Shown here piece by piece: positions 42,234-51,260 of a stretch of DNA of 64,000 nt. Both the position numbers and the translations under genes were made by a program. The DNA lies in NCBI RefSeq assembly GCF_000302595.1, contig NZ_JH947125.1, positions 62,001 through 126,000 on the forward strand. The letters are read 5' to 3'. The stretch is from Pedobacter arcticus A12. GTDB lineage: Bacteria > Bacteroidota > Bacteroidia > Sphingobacteriales > Sphingobacteriaceae. The first letter of the stretch is position 1; every line of letters begins with the position of its first letter. The notes below the pieces were generated by a model. That model worked only from the letters and a program-made list of their open reading frames with translations. It was not told the DNA's origin and made no database searches.

Positions 42234-42400
42234 AGGGTACAAATTTAAGAAAAAAAGTGTCTTTAATTTTAGAATTAATTTTGTGTGGTAATTGGAGTGT
42301 AAGTTTTAGTGTTTGTTTCTTCGGGAATTTTGGCTAGGTGATTTTTATGAAGTTAAAATCACAAACGATTGTAATGGCAAATTTTTAATATATTCGTGTT

Positions 42401-42700
42401 ATGACGGTTGTTGAGCAACATAAGGATTCACTAACAAAGCTTTGCCGAACTTTTCAGGTTGAGAAAATGTATTTGTTTGGTTCGGCGTTGAATTCTAAAT
42501 TCAATGAGCAAAGCGACTTAGATTTTCTGGTTAAATTTAAACCTATTGAGCTTTCTGAGTATTTTGATAATTATATTGGATTTAAAGAGAATTTAGAATC
42601 ACTTTTTAAAAGGAAAGTTGATTTATTAGAAGAACAGACAGTAAAAAATCCTATTCTGATCAATTCTATCAATAACTCAAAGAAGATCGTTTATGGATGA
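42401..42700 (+). CDS. MNT-type nucleotidyltransferase antitoxin (MntA-like)
   Basis: 99 residues. Minimal nucleotidyltransferase fold: YLFGSALNSKFNEQSDLDFLV carries the GS...D-x-D catalytic signature (Gly-Ser near residue 26 and Asp-x-Asp near 40). In MntA/HepT pairs the MNT protein adds AMP to the HEPN toxin and so inactivates it. It overlaps the start of the HEPN gene by eight bases, typical of such pairs. Compact two-gene cassette between pheS and a GH63-type gene. Confidence 0.85.
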   Translation: MTVVEQHKDSLTKLCRTFQVEKMYLFGSALNSKFNEQSDLDFLVKFKPIELSEYFDNYIGFKENLESLFKRKVDLLEEQTVKNPILINSINNSKKIVYG

Positions 42701-43042
42701 GCGAGTTCTAAAATGGATTTTTGATGTTAAAATAGCAATAGATGAAATAGATCTATTTATAGAAAGTGACGCAAAGGATTTTTGAAGTATAAGGGAAATT
42801 TGATGTTGAAAAGAGCTGTTGAAAGAAACCTTGAGATTATAGGAGAAGCTCTCAACCGAATACTAAAGCAAAACCCTGAAATTGCAGATCAGATTACCAA
42901 ATCAAAAGCAATAATTAGTTTGAGAAATCAAGTTATCCATGCTTATGATAACATATCGGATGAAAATATTTGGGCAATACTAACAAAACATCTTCCCTTG
43001 TTAAAACAAGAAATCAATAGTCTGATTAGCCAGTCAAACTAA
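42693..43042 (+). pseudogene. HEPN-domain toxin (HepT-like), interrupted by a one-base frameshift
   Basis: ATG 42693 opens MDERVLKWIFDVKIAIDE and runs 30 codons to TGA at 42783. The next frame continues the same protein from 42782 (KYKGNLMLKRAVERNLEI) to the stop at 43042. The break sits at a run of five T residues (42779-42783); a sixth T would join the frames as KDFLKYKG. The joined protein (about 117 residues) is a HEPN domain with the RNase motif R-x4-H in SLRNQVIHAYD and the Tyr targeted by the antitoxin. It could be a mutation, a sequencing error, or frameshifted expression. Confidence 0.82.
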
Positions 43043-43046
43043 TTTC

Positions 43047-45635
43047 TCAAATCAACATCGCAACTAACCCAGTCCATCCGGTTTGATGGCTTGCGCCCAA
43101 ACCTTTGCCGTTGTCTCCGTTGAAATACTCATGAAAAAGAATATAATCCTTAAAATGTGGGTCTTCTTGGAGCTTTTTGTTGTCTCCGAACACGGCTCTA
43201 CGGCCATTATGGTCTTTTAAAAATATCGAGGTTAATCGATGAGAAACAGTATTGGCAGCCTCTTTTAAAGTACTGTAATTTCCGGAGCCGGTTGGCATCT
43301 CTATTTTAAAATCCCCACCATAATAATCATGGAATCGATACATAGATTCTATCAGCATATAGTTTACAGGCATCCAAATTGGCCCACGCCAATTGCTGTT
43401 TCCGCCAAACATCCCGGTATCGCTTTCTGCCGGAGTATATTTTACTTCAAAAATCTCACCGCCAAGCTCAAATATAAATGGGTTTTTCTCATACACTTTA
43501 GAAACAGAACGTACACCAAAGTCAGAAAGGAATTCGTTTTCGTCTAACATTCTGCGTAACAAGCACTTCATTCGGTGACCTCTGAGCAAACTCAATAGTT
43601 GTGATTTTCCGTTTTTGCCATCCCAATTACTCACTAATAAAGCTAGATCTGGTCTTTGGCTGGTAAACCATTTGATGTGCGAAACCAAACGTGGCAGTTT
43701 ATCCCAATTGTTTTCTTCGATAACTTCTACGGCAATTAAGGGAAGTAAGCCGACTAAAGTTCTTAAGCGTAACCGTTTCCAATCGCCATCATCGCTGTGT
43801 AGCATGTCATAATAAAAACCATCTTCTTCGTCCCAAAGTCCAGCACCTTCTACATTGTTCATGTTGGCCATGGCGCCTGCTATGTAGAAAAAATGCTCGG
43901 AAAACTTAACCGCCATATCTTCATAGACGTGGTTATGGTATGAAAGCTCCATGGCAATGCGCATCATATTTAGGGCATACATGGCCATCCAGCTCGTACC
44001 ATCAGATTGTTCTAAAATACCTCCGCCTGGCAAAGGTTTGCTTCGGTCAAAAACACCGATATTATCCAAACCTAAAAAACCACCTTCAAAAATGTTGTTG
44101 CCTTCTGTATCTTTTCTGTTGACCCACCAGTTAAAGTTGAGCATCATTTTATGGAACATTTTTTCCAGAAAAACCAAGTCGCCTTTGCCAGTGCTTTCTT
44201 TTTCCATTTGGTAAATTTTCCAAGCTGCCCAAGAATGTACCGGAGGATTTACATCGCCAAAATTCCATTCGTAGGCGGGGAATTGCCCATTTGGGTGCAT
44301 ATAGCGCTCCATAATGAGTAAGAGAATTTGATCTTTCGCAAACTGAATATCAATGCTTGCCAGCGGAATGCAGTGAAAAGCTAAATCCCAAGCAGCAAAC
44401 CAAGGGTATTCCCAATTGTCGGGCATGGATATGATATCCGCAGCCATCAAATGACCCCAATCTTCGTTTCTTCCTAATTGGTGGCTAAGCGGTGGTTCGG
44501 GTTCGTTTTTATCGCCCTTTAGCCAGTCTTTTACATAGTAGTAATAAAATTGTTTGCTCCATAACATTCCGGCCCAAGCCTGCCTTTGTACCAGTTTTTG
44601 ATCTTCGGATTTGCCCTTTTGTTTATCCGCATAAAAATCATCAGCTAATGAAAGCTGAGTTTTAAAAATCTGATCAAAATCTTTAAAAGGAGCGTTATTT
44701 TTTTTATCCGTTAAGCGCAGTTTAATGGTAATACTGCTTTTAGCAGGGATATTTTTTTGATAATGGATAGCGACTTTAGTACCGTTTTGCTGTGTATTAA
44801 TTGCGTTCTGTTTACCAGAAACTACGTAATCGTTTATGCCATCTTTTACATGCGGTACTGTATTGGCAACGTTATAAAGTTTTTGGTTGTTGGTCTCATT
44901 TTCGGTGAATAGAAAAGGCGCTTTTTCTTCTAAGTGACAGTAGTAATTGCCCATTTTTTTTGTTTGCAGCATTAAAGTATTACAATCTAATGGAGAGATA
45001 ACCGGTCGGTTGTTTTCTGTCCATTCTAACGGATTTCTGAACCATAATGTTGGTAAAAAGTGTAACGGCGCATCTTGGTTTCCACGATTATGGATGGTAT
45101 ATTGAATTAGGATGTCGTTTTCTGTGTTTTTTGCATACTCGGTGAAAACATCAAAATATTGATCATTATCAAATAAACCACTGTCAATCAATTCAAATTC
45201 GGGATCTTGTTTGCCTCTTTTTCTGTTTTCAGCCAAAAGCTGCTGGTAAGGGAACTCGCCTTGCGGATATTTATACAGAAACTTCATGTAACTGTGCGAA
45301 GGAACGTTGTCTAAATAATAGTAAAGTTCCTTAACGTCTTCGCCATGGTTGCCTTCGGGGTTGGTTAAGCCAAAAAGCCGTTCTTTTAAAATAGGATCTT
45401 TTCCATTCCAGTAGGAAGTAGCAAGGCATAAAATCTGTTGATCATCGCTCAATCCCCCAATTCCTTCTTCGCCCCAGCGGTAAGCTTTACTACGAGCCAT
45501 ATCATGCGAAATGTAATCCCAAGCATCTCCATTTGCGCTGTAGTCTTCCCTAACTGTTCCCCATTGTCTTTCGGATAGGTATGGACCCCATTTTCTCCAG
45601 CTCTGCGGTTTTTTTAGTTTGCTAGTTTCTTTCAT
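43047..45635 (-). CDS. GH63-like (MGH1-type) glycoside hydrolase
   Basis: 862 residues from ATG 45635; another ATG at 45665 would add ten residues. The family opens with the characteristic KWGPYLSERQWGTVREDYS, then an all-alpha (alpha/alpha)6 catalytic part: DWGHLMAADIISMPDNWEYP, WFAAWDLAFHCIPLAS (catalytic Asp region near 410), NPPVHSWAAWK, GLWDEEDGFYYDML, and FGGNSNWRGPIWMPVNYML near the end with the general base. No signal peptide, so it acts in the cytoplasm. Family members trim glucosides or mannosyl-type glucosides; the substrate is unknown. Confidence 0.88.
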   Translation of the reverse strand: MKETSKLKKPQSWRKWGPYLSERQWGTVREDYSANGDAWDYISHDMARSKAYRWGEEGIGGLSDDQQILCLATSYWNGKDPILKERLFGLTNPEGNHGEDVKELYYYLDNVPSHSYMKFLYKYPQGEFPYQQLLAENRKRGKQDPEFELIDSGLFDNDQYFDVFTEYAKNTENDILIQYTIHNRGNQDAPLHFLPTLWFRNPLEWTENNRPVISPLDCNTLMLQTKKMGNYYCHLEEKAPFLFTENETNNQKLYNVANTVPHVKDGINDYVVSGKQNAINTQQNGTKVAIHYQKNIPAKSSITIKLRLTDKKNNAPFKDFDQIFKTQLSLADDFYADKQKGKSEDQKLVQRQAWAGMLWSKQFYYYYVKDWLKGDKNEPEPPLSHQLGRNEDWGHLMAADIISMPDNWEYPWFAAWDLAFHCIPLASIDIQFAKDQILLLIMERYMHPNGQFPAYEWNFGDVNPPVHSWAAWKIYQMEKESTGKGDLVFLEKMFHKMMLNFNWWVNRKDTEGNNIFEGGFLGLDNIGVFDRSKPLPGGGILEQSDGTSWMAMYALNMMRIAMELSYHNHVYEDMAVKFSEHFFYIAGAMANMNNVEGAGLWDEEDGFYYDMLHSDDGDWKRLRLRTLVGLLPLIAVEVIEENNWDKLPRLVSHIKWFTSQRPDLALLVSNWDGKNGKSQLLSLLRGHRMKCLLRRMLDENEFLSDFGVRSVSKVYEKNPFIFELGGEIFEVKYTPAESDTGMFGGNSNWRGPIWMPVNYMLIESMYRFHDYYGGDFKIEMPTGSGNYSTLKEAANTVSHRLTSIFLKDHNGRRAVFGDNKKLQEDPHFKDYILFHEYFNGDNGKGLGASHQTGWTGLVAMLI

Positions 45636-45740
45636 ATTTGATTGTACACAAGAAGCCTGTTGCATAATCGCAATCGTTCTAAGAATTTAGCTCAATAATT
45701 ATTCCCCTTTAAGTGGACTTTGTTATGGAGTTGAAGATTT

Positions 45741-46349
45741 TTAAATCAACCTATCCTTTACCACCAAGGTATTCGCCAGTTTATCATGCAAAGTTTGTTG
45801 CTGTTTATTCAGAAACAAATAAAAATACCCGGCAAAGAGCGGTAATGTGCTTATTATTTTAGAAATATTTCTATTGATGTTTTGCTTGAGCGATGGGTTT
45901 AAACCCTGCATATTAACCACTTTAATAGAAAGCAGTTTTTTACCGATTGTTGCTTGCTGGTAATTTTCCATGTAGATGTTATAGAACAGTTTTAGAAAAG
46001 GTAAAAGCAATAATCCGCTGGCAATATTTTGCTGGGTAACAGTTTGGTCGTCAATGTACAGCGCAACTAAAAGTTCAAAAAAAGCGAAAATTCCGAATAC
46101 GATAAACCAGTCTATAGCCGTGGCTAATAAGCGCAAATCAAAACCAGCGTAATATTGTGGTGCAGTAAATTCTTTGGCAAAACCTAAAGCGCTTCTTAGC
46201 TCTTCAATTTCATGCGCTTCTTTGTAATCGTCCATTTCTGCGGTTTTCAGAAATGAATCTGGCTTAACCGGTTTGCTTTTTAATTCATCAGTTGTAAACG
46301 GTCCTGTTGGTTTTCCTTCGACAACCAAATAGTATAAATTTTCGCCCAT
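45741..46349 (-). CDS. RDD-family membrane protein with GYF-like N-terminal domain
   Basis: 202 residues. N-terminal GYF_2-like domain (YYLVVEGKPTGPFTTDELKS, about 1-50), then an RDD membrane domain with three helices (about 75-105, 110-130, 155-175): FDLRLLATAIDWFIVFGIFAF and ATIGKKLLSIKVVNMQG. Function unknown for the pair. It follows the LiaF-like gene by two bases and probably is the last gene of a leftward operon with it and PspC. Confidence 0.82.
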   Translation of the reverse strand: MGENLYYLVVEGKPTGPFTTDELKSKPVKPDSFLKTAEMDDYKEAHEIEELRSALGFAKEFTAPQYYAGFDLRLLATAIDWFIVFGIFAFFELLVALYIDDQTVTQQNIASGLLLLPFLKLFYNIYMENYQQATIGKKLLSIKVVNMQGLNPSLKQNINRNISKIISTLPLFAGYFYLFLNKQQQTLHDKLANTLVVKDRLI

Positions 46350-46351
46350 TA

Positions 46352-47299
46352 TTAATAGCGTTTCACTTCAAAATCGCTTAAACCGCCTTTTAACCTAATC
46401 ATGATTTTGTTGGTTGCGGATGCGTAATTAGGGGAAGTAAAGCTTCCGTCGTCAGCTTTCTCGAAACCAGGGAAATCTTTAGCAGATAAACCTGTTTTAA
46501 TATTTATTTTACAACCTGATGCGGTAGGAATAAGGATACTGACTTTTGCAATTCCAGTTTCAGCTGATAAATTGACGTCGTTATAAAGCTCTCCAATCTT
46601 TACTTTGAAATCTGCAGCGCCACCTTTAATATTAATCTGCTTAACGCGGTTATTACTAAAATCGAAATTCGCTGTGCCTGCACCCATATTTAGATTTACA
46701 TCCCACAAAGGTGCAATATGAATTTTCATAGCTACGGTGCTCAAATCGGTATCATCAAAATCAAAATTATTGTTTTTGCTTTTGGAGTTAAAGTTTAAGA
46801 CTACAGTGCTATCAGTATCTGTTTTTCTTAAATAATAGCGTTCGTTGTTCTTCTGTGTAGATGACTCGAACAGATTTTTATTTCCTTTAACAATGGTAAA
46901 ACTACTTGCACCTCCATTAATGTTTAAGGTTGCGGTTTTAAACCGAGCATCATAATCTTCTTGGTAAAAAGACTTTCTTTCAGATAGCGCTGTGTCTGTT
47001 TCTTCATCAATATCCTCATCAAAATTATATGACCAATGTTTGTTTAAAGTTTTAGGAGTATTTACGTTTGCGTAAACCAATAATCCCAAAGCAAAAACCG
47101 TGGTTAAAATCACTAACCATTTGGCGGCGCTAGAATTTGATTTAGAGAAAATGATGTTTATACCAGTTACAATTAATATGAATGGCCAAAACCGCCAGAT
47201 ATAGCTCCAGCTAAAAACTATGATATCGTAATTCTCTAATAAGAAAACAACCCCGATAAAAATAAAAACAATACCCCAGGAAATTTTACTTGCTCTCAT
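46352..47299 (-). CDS. LiaF/LiaI-like membrane protein with a beta-solenoid toast-rack domain
   Basis: 315 residues. Three N-terminal helices (about 10-30, 34-52 and 58-76) form the LiaI-LiaF-type membrane part with WRFWPFILIVTGINIIFS, then a periplasmic or extracytoplasmic beta-rich domain of repeated strands (about 115-315): ATLNINGGASSFTIV, LNMGAGTANFDF, INIKGGAADFKV and RLKGGLSDFEV. The similarity to stress-sensor proteins of the PspC/LiaF type fits its neighbour. Likely a cell-envelope stress sensor. Confidence 0.85.
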   Translation of the reverse strand: MRASKISWGIVFIFIGVVFLLENYDIIVFSWSYIWRFWPFILIVTGINIIFSKSNSSAAKWLVILTTVFALGLLVYANVNTPKTLNKHWSYNFDEDIDEETDTALSERKSFYQEDYDARFKTATLNINGGASSFTIVKGNKNLFESSTQKNNERYYLRKTDTDSTVVLNFNSKSKNNNFDFDDTDLSTVAMKIHIAPLWDVNLNMGAGTANFDFSNNRVKQINIKGGAADFKVKIGELYNDVNLSAETGIAKVSILIPTASGCKINIKTGLSAKDFPGFEKADDGSFTSPNYASATNKIMIRLKGGLSDFEVKRY

Positions 47300-47302
47300 G
47301 TT

Positions 47303-47815
47303 CTATTGTTGGTTAGGTTGCTCTGTATCGGTGTTTGTGGCCTCGTCTTCAATTGGTTTTTCATCCACTGGCTGACGGTCCACAGGTTCGTTGTTTTTTT
47401 TTGCTTTCGCTAAAATCATCAAACCGAATACGATGAAAATTAAAGGCCATAACTTTCTTAATTTAAACCAATAAGGTAAAAGGTCAAACTCGCCCATTAA
47501 AAAGTAAGCGCCCATTACAATCAGCAAAAAGCCTAAAAGCAGACTCAGTTTACTGCTGTTTTTCTCATTGGGGATAGGTTTGATAGGTCCTTCAGATTCG
47601 GTTCGGTAATCGGTATATGAAAAAGGAGATTTAAAATCTTCGGGTACAACTATCCATAAAATAATATAAATCCATAAGCCACTGCCACCAAAAAACGTTG
47701 CTAAAGCAAAGGCAATTCTAACCCAAGTAACATCTAACTGAAAGTATTTGGCAATCCCTGCAGCCACACCGGCTATCATTTTTTCTTGAGGGTCACGCGT
47801 TAATTTCTTTTCCAT
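47303..47815 (-). CDS. PspC-domain membrane protein
   Basis: 170 residues. PspC domain at the N-terminus (KLTRDPQEKMIAGVAAGIAKYF, VRIAFALATFFGGSGLWIYI, ILWIVVPED), then two more helices (about 95-110 and 120-140) resembling a LiaF-type anchor (KLWPLIFIVFGLMIL) and a polar Glu/Gln-rich tail. Phage-shock-type envelope stress role by family. It lies four bases upstream of the LiaF-like gene in the leftward direction. Confidence 0.9.
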   Translation of the reverse strand: MEKKLTRDPQEKMIAGVAAGIAKYFQLDVTWVRIAFALATFFGGSGLWIYIILWIVVPEDFKSPFSYTDYRTESEGPIKPIPNEKNSSKLSLLLGFLLIVMGAYFLMGEFDLLPYWFKLRKLWPLIFIVFGLMILAKAKKNNEPVDRQPVDEKPIEDEATNTDTEQPNQQ

Positions 47816-47826
47816 CTCTTTAAATT

Positions 47827-48528
47827 CTAAACCTGCCCACCTTGTGGTGTAATTACTAGCTGATCAACATTTGCACCTTTGCTCAATTGCATAATCTGAT
47901 GAATTGATTTTGCCACATCCTCTGGCAGTACAAATTTATCAGGAGAAACATCGGAACCATCCCAAGATGACGTAAGTGTTGAACCGGGTATAACAGCGGT
48001 TACTTTTACGCCAAAAGGTTTAGTTTCTTCTCTCATGATATTGTTGAGACTAAGCAAAGCCGCTTTTGTTACACAGTAAGAACCTGCGGTTACAATTGTT
48101 TGTAAACTGGCTACAGAACAGATGTTGAAAATATGCCCTTTCCCTTTCTTTTGCATTAATGGCGCTATTTTTTTATAGAGGATATAAGGAGCCAGAACGT
48201 TTGTATTAAAATGTGAAACTAACATTTTATCCTCCTCTTCGAGGATTTTCGAAGGCGAAAACAGGCCCGCATTATTAATCAAAACATCTATCGTTTTAAA
48301 ATGTGCAATGGTTTGATCAGCAAAAGCCTCAACCTCTGTTTTAACGCTACAGTCGGTTTTTACTAGTAATAAGTCTATTTTTGGGTTTATAGCTAATAGT
48401 TCTTTTTTTAATGAATCAAGCTCCTTTTCGTTTCTTGCGCATAAAGCAAGCGAGTAGTTGTTAGCGGCCATCTCTAAAGCTATTGCTTTTCCCATGCCTT
48501 TTGTTGCGCCTGTAATTAAAATATTCAT
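47827..48528 (-). CDS. Short-chain dehydrogenase/reductase
   Basis: 233 residues from ATG 48528 (MNILITGATKG); a TTG at 48549 is less likely. Rossmann fold: TGATKGMGKAI cofactor loop, NNAGLF, catalytic Ser in NICSVASLQT, and the Tyr-Lys of SYCVTKAALL; the C-terminal region ends with the QLVITPQGGQV stretch. Substrate not evident. Leftward, start close to the divergent start of the MlaE-like gene (79-base gap). Confidence 0.9.
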   Translation of the reverse strand: MNILITGATKGMGKAIALEMAANNYSLALCARNEKELDSLKKELLAINPKIDLLLVKTDCSVKTEVEAFADQTIAHFKTIDVLINNAGLFSPSKILEEEDKMLVSHFNTNVLAPYILYKKIAPLMQKKGKGHIFNICSVASLQTIVTAGSYCVTKAALLSLNNIMREETKPFGVKVTAVIPGSTLTSSWDGSDVSPDKFVLPEDVAKSIHQIMQLSKGANVDQLVITPQGGQV

Positions 48529-48606
48529 GATTTCTTGATTTTTAAGCAATTTAGGTTTAATAATTGCAATTGATAAAAAAGCTTATTTTTACACAAATTT
48601 AATTAT

Positions 48607-49341
48607 ATGGTGTTTTATCATTTTGGGAAATATATTTTAATGCTCAAGGCTGTTTTTAGACGGCCAGAAAAAATGAGCATTTATAAGAATGAGGTTTTTA
48701 GAGAAATGGTAGATATTGGATTAGGTTCTTTAGGCATTATCAGCATCATCTCCATTTTTATTGGAGCAGTTACCACGGTACAAACTGCTTTTCAACTTAC
48801 CAGTGATTTAATTCCAAAGTCCATTATCGGGGGAATTACCCGAGATTCAACCATATTAGAGCTAAGTCCAACCATTTGTTCTTTGGTTTTGGCCGGCAAG
48901 GTTGGTAGCAGTATTGCATCACAAATTGGAACTATGCGTGTTACCGAACAGATTGATGCCTTGGAAATTATGGGAATAAACGCTCCCGGTTATTTAATTT
49001 TGCCCAAATTATTAGGGGGCGTAATTATGATCCCGCTTTTGGTAATTGTAGCTATTGCTTTAAGCATTACCGGTGGTTACTTGGCGGGCGTAGCTTCTGG
49101 CGCAGTAACGGCAGCTGAATTTGTTCAAGGTTTAACAACAGACTTTATCCCTTTTACTTTAGTTGTTGCCATGGTTAAAGCATTGATTTTTGCTTTTATA
49201 ATTACAACGGTTTCCGCTTATCAAGGTTTTTTTACCAATGGTGGCGCTATTGAAGTTGGTCGTTCTAGTACAAAAGCGGTAGTAATTAGTTGTATCGCTA
49301 TTTTAATTTCTGATTACGTTATTGCACAGCTTTTATTATGA
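48607..49341 (+). CDS. MlaE/YrbE-family ABC transporter permease
   Basis: 244 residues, five to six membrane helices. Family markers: GLGSLGIISIISIFIGAVTTVQ, the EXXX loop region TRDSTILELSPTICSLVLAGKVGSSI, TEQIDALEIMGINAPGYLILPKL. MlaE-type permeases move phospholipids between membranes with an Mce partner. It overlaps the ATPase gene by four bases; no Mce gene follows in this window, which is unlike the usual three-gene order. Confidence 0.92.
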   Translation: MVFYHFGKYILMLKAVFRRPEKMSIYKNEVFREMVDIGLGSLGIISIISIFIGAVTTVQTAFQLTSDLIPKSIIGGITRDSTILELSPTICSLVLAGKVGSSIASQIGTMRVTEQIDALEIMGINAPGYLILPKLLGGVIMIPLLVIVAIALSITGGYLAGVASGAVTAAEFVQGLTTDFIPFTLVVAMVKALIFAFIITTVSAYQGFFTNGGAIEVGRSSTKAVVISCIAILISDYVIAQLLL

Positions 49342-50090
49342 TTGAGGTTAAAGATATTTTTAAAAGTTTTGGAGATAATGAGGTGCTTAAGGGCATTACC
49401 GCAGATTTTAAACCAGGCGTAACCTCGTTGATTATCGGAAGCTCGGGTTCGGGAAAAACAACCTTAATGAAAAACATGGTTGGTTTACACGAACCAAATA
49501 GTGGTAAAGTAATGTATGATGGGAGAGATTTTACTCAGATGAACACCCAAGAGCGTATAGAAATCCGTAAAGAAATAGGTATGCTTTTTCAAGGATCTGC
49601 CCTGTTTGATTCTATGACTGTAGAAAAAAACATACGCTTTCCGTTAGATATGTTTACAGATCAATCTAGAGCAGAAAAATTAGAGCGGGTTAACTTTGTA
49701 CTAGAACGTGTTAATCTTGCCGGTAAAAACAACCTGTATCCATCAGAGCTTTCTGGGGGAATGATGAAAAGAGTAGGGATAGCAAGAGCAATTGCCATGC
49801 GCCCAAAATATCTATTTTGCGATGAACCCAACTCCGGACTTGATCCAAAGAGTTCAATTATGATTGATGAACTTTTACAGGAAATTACGGAAGAATATGA
49901 TATTACTACTGTAATTGTAACTCACGATATGAATTCGGTTATGGGAATAGGAGAACATATTCTATTTTTGCACCAAGGAGAAAAGTGGTGGGAAGGTTCA
50001 AAAGACGAAATAACCTCGACAGACAATAAAGAACTCAACGAATTTGTTTTTGCCACTAAACTGATGGAAACTTTGTTGAAGAAGAAGTAG
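49338..50090 (+). CDS. MlaF-type ABC transporter ATP-binding protein
   Basis: 250 residues. Walker A GSSGSGKTTLMKN, Q loop MLFQGSALFDS, ABC signature LSGGMMKR, Walker B KYLFCDEPNSGLDPK, and the switch His in VTHDMNSV. The EPNSGLDP variant is typical of MlaF proteins. Pairs with the preceding permease (ATGA overlap). Confidence 0.94.
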   Translation: MIEVKDIFKSFGDNEVLKGITADFKPGVTSLIIGSSGSGKTTLMKNMVGLHEPNSGKVMYDGRDFTQMNTQERIEIRKEIGMLFQGSALFDSMTVEKNIRFPLDMFTDQSRAEKLERVNFVLERVNLAGKNNLYPSELSGGMMKRVGIARAIAMRPKYLFCDEPNSGLDPKSSIMIDELLQEITEEYDITTVIVTHDMNSVMGIGEHILFLHQGEKWWEGSKDEITSTDNKELNEFVFATKLMETLLKKK

Positions 50091-50248
50091 GTTGTTAGGT
50101 ATTAGTTTGTTAAGTGATTAGGGAAAAGCTGGGTGCTTAATTAGTAAAAAGTTCATTAGTCATTAGTTGAATTAGTTCATAGAAATTGACACTATCATAA
50201 GTTATTATCAAAAGTTTCATCACCAATTGGTGCCGTTAGCAGGTAGCT

Positions 50249-50279
50249 CCCTCTCCTTCGGAGAGGGCTGGGGTGAGGC
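50249..50279 (+). repeat. Short hairpin repeat, family 2, copy 2
   Basis: Hairpin CCCTCTCC/GGAGAGGG with a 3-base loop TTC, then CTGGGGTGAGGC. It mirrors the hairpin plus GATGAGGC tail at 39382-39418 (read on the minus strand there). The 215-base gap here also contains AT-rich TTAGT-type near-repeats (about 50150-50180). Confidence 0.6.
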
Positions 50280-50305
50280 TTTTAAACATTCAAAATTAAA
50301 TAAGC

Positions 50306-51202
50306 ATGGAGCCAAACATACAAGCACTTACACCACAGCATTGGAAAGATTATGAATTGATAGATTGTGGGGATTTTGAAAAGCTGGAGCGATTTGGTGA
50401 TGTTATCTTAATAAGACCAGAGCCACAAGCCGTTTGGGATAAGTTGTTGCCGGAAAGTGAGTGGCAAAAAATACATCATATTAAATTTAAAGGAAGATCT
50501 GCAACTAGTGGCGAGTGGGTCAAAAAAAATCCAAAAATGCCAGACCGTTGGCATATCGAATATAAAAACGACGATGTTGCTATTAAATTCCGTTTGGCAT
50601 TAACATCTTTCAAACATGTCGGCATTTTTCCAGAGCAATCTGTAAACTGGGATTTTATTTCCTCGTCTATCAAAAAATTTAAAACGCCAGAACCAAAAAT
50701 ATTAAACCTATTTGCTTACACCGGTGGAGCATCATTAATTGCAAAAGCAGCTGGTGCAGATACAACCCACGTTGATTCTATTAAACAGGTGGTAAGTTGG
50801 GCAAACGAAAACCAAGAAGTTTCTAATTTAAAAGATATCCGTTGGGTTGTGGAAGATGCGCTGAAATTTGTACAACGCGAATTAAAAAGAGGTAAAAAAT
50901 ATAACGGAATTATTTTAGATCCCCCAGCGTATGGTCATGGGCCAAAAGGCGAAAAATGGAAACTGGAAGATTTGATTAGAGAAATGATGCGGGATGTGGT
51001 GCAACTGCTAGATCCACAAGAGCATTTCTTGATTTTAAATACGTATTCATTAGGTTTTTCTTCGATTATAGTAGAAAATTTAATCAGAGGCGCTTACCCA
51101 CAAGCCAAAAACTTAGACATTGGTGAACTCTATCTAAAAGCCCGGAGCGGAATCAACTTACCCTTAGGCGTTTTCGGTAAATTTAGTTTGTTTAATTGTT
51201 AG
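50306..51202 (+). CDS. Class I SAM-dependent methyltransferase, RlmI/RlmL-like
   Basis: 298 residues. SAM-binding motif I ILNLFAYTGGASLIAKAAGA (about 133-152), the VDSIKQVVSWANEN acidic/adenine region, and the motif IV DPPAYGHGPKGEKW typical of N- and C-methyltransferases of the RlmI group acting on rRNA cytosine or guanine. There is no PUA domain at the N-terminus; the first 100 residues look like a different beta-rich extension. Target base is not determinable from sequence. Confidence 0.85.
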   Translation: MEPNIQALTPQHWKDYELIDCGDFEKLERFGDVILIRPEPQAVWDKLLPESEWQKIHHIKFKGRSATSGEWVKKNPKMPDRWHIEYKNDDVAIKFRLALTSFKHVGIFPEQSVNWDFISSSIKKFKTPEPKILNLFAYTGGASLIAKAAGADTTHVDSIKQVVSWANENQEVSNLKDIRWVVEDALKFVQRELKRGKKYNGIILDPPAYGHGPKGEKWKLEDLIREMMRDVVQLLDPQEHFLILNTYSLGFSSIIVENLIRGAYPQAKNLDIGELYLKARSGINLPLGVFGKFSLFNC

Positions 51203-51260
51203 TATCTTTTTTGTAAAAGTCCAAAGCTTAGCCTTAATTTTCGCTTTAATTTTAATTAGA

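Noticed and set aside
42346-42387. 13-codon ORF before the MNT gene
   Set aside because: Too short, with no leader-peptide pattern such as repeated regulatory codons.
50150-50180. TTAGT-type near-repeats upstream of the methyltransferase gene
   Set aside because: Short AT-rich near-repeats of this sort are common between genes in this phylum and the copies here are few and irregular.
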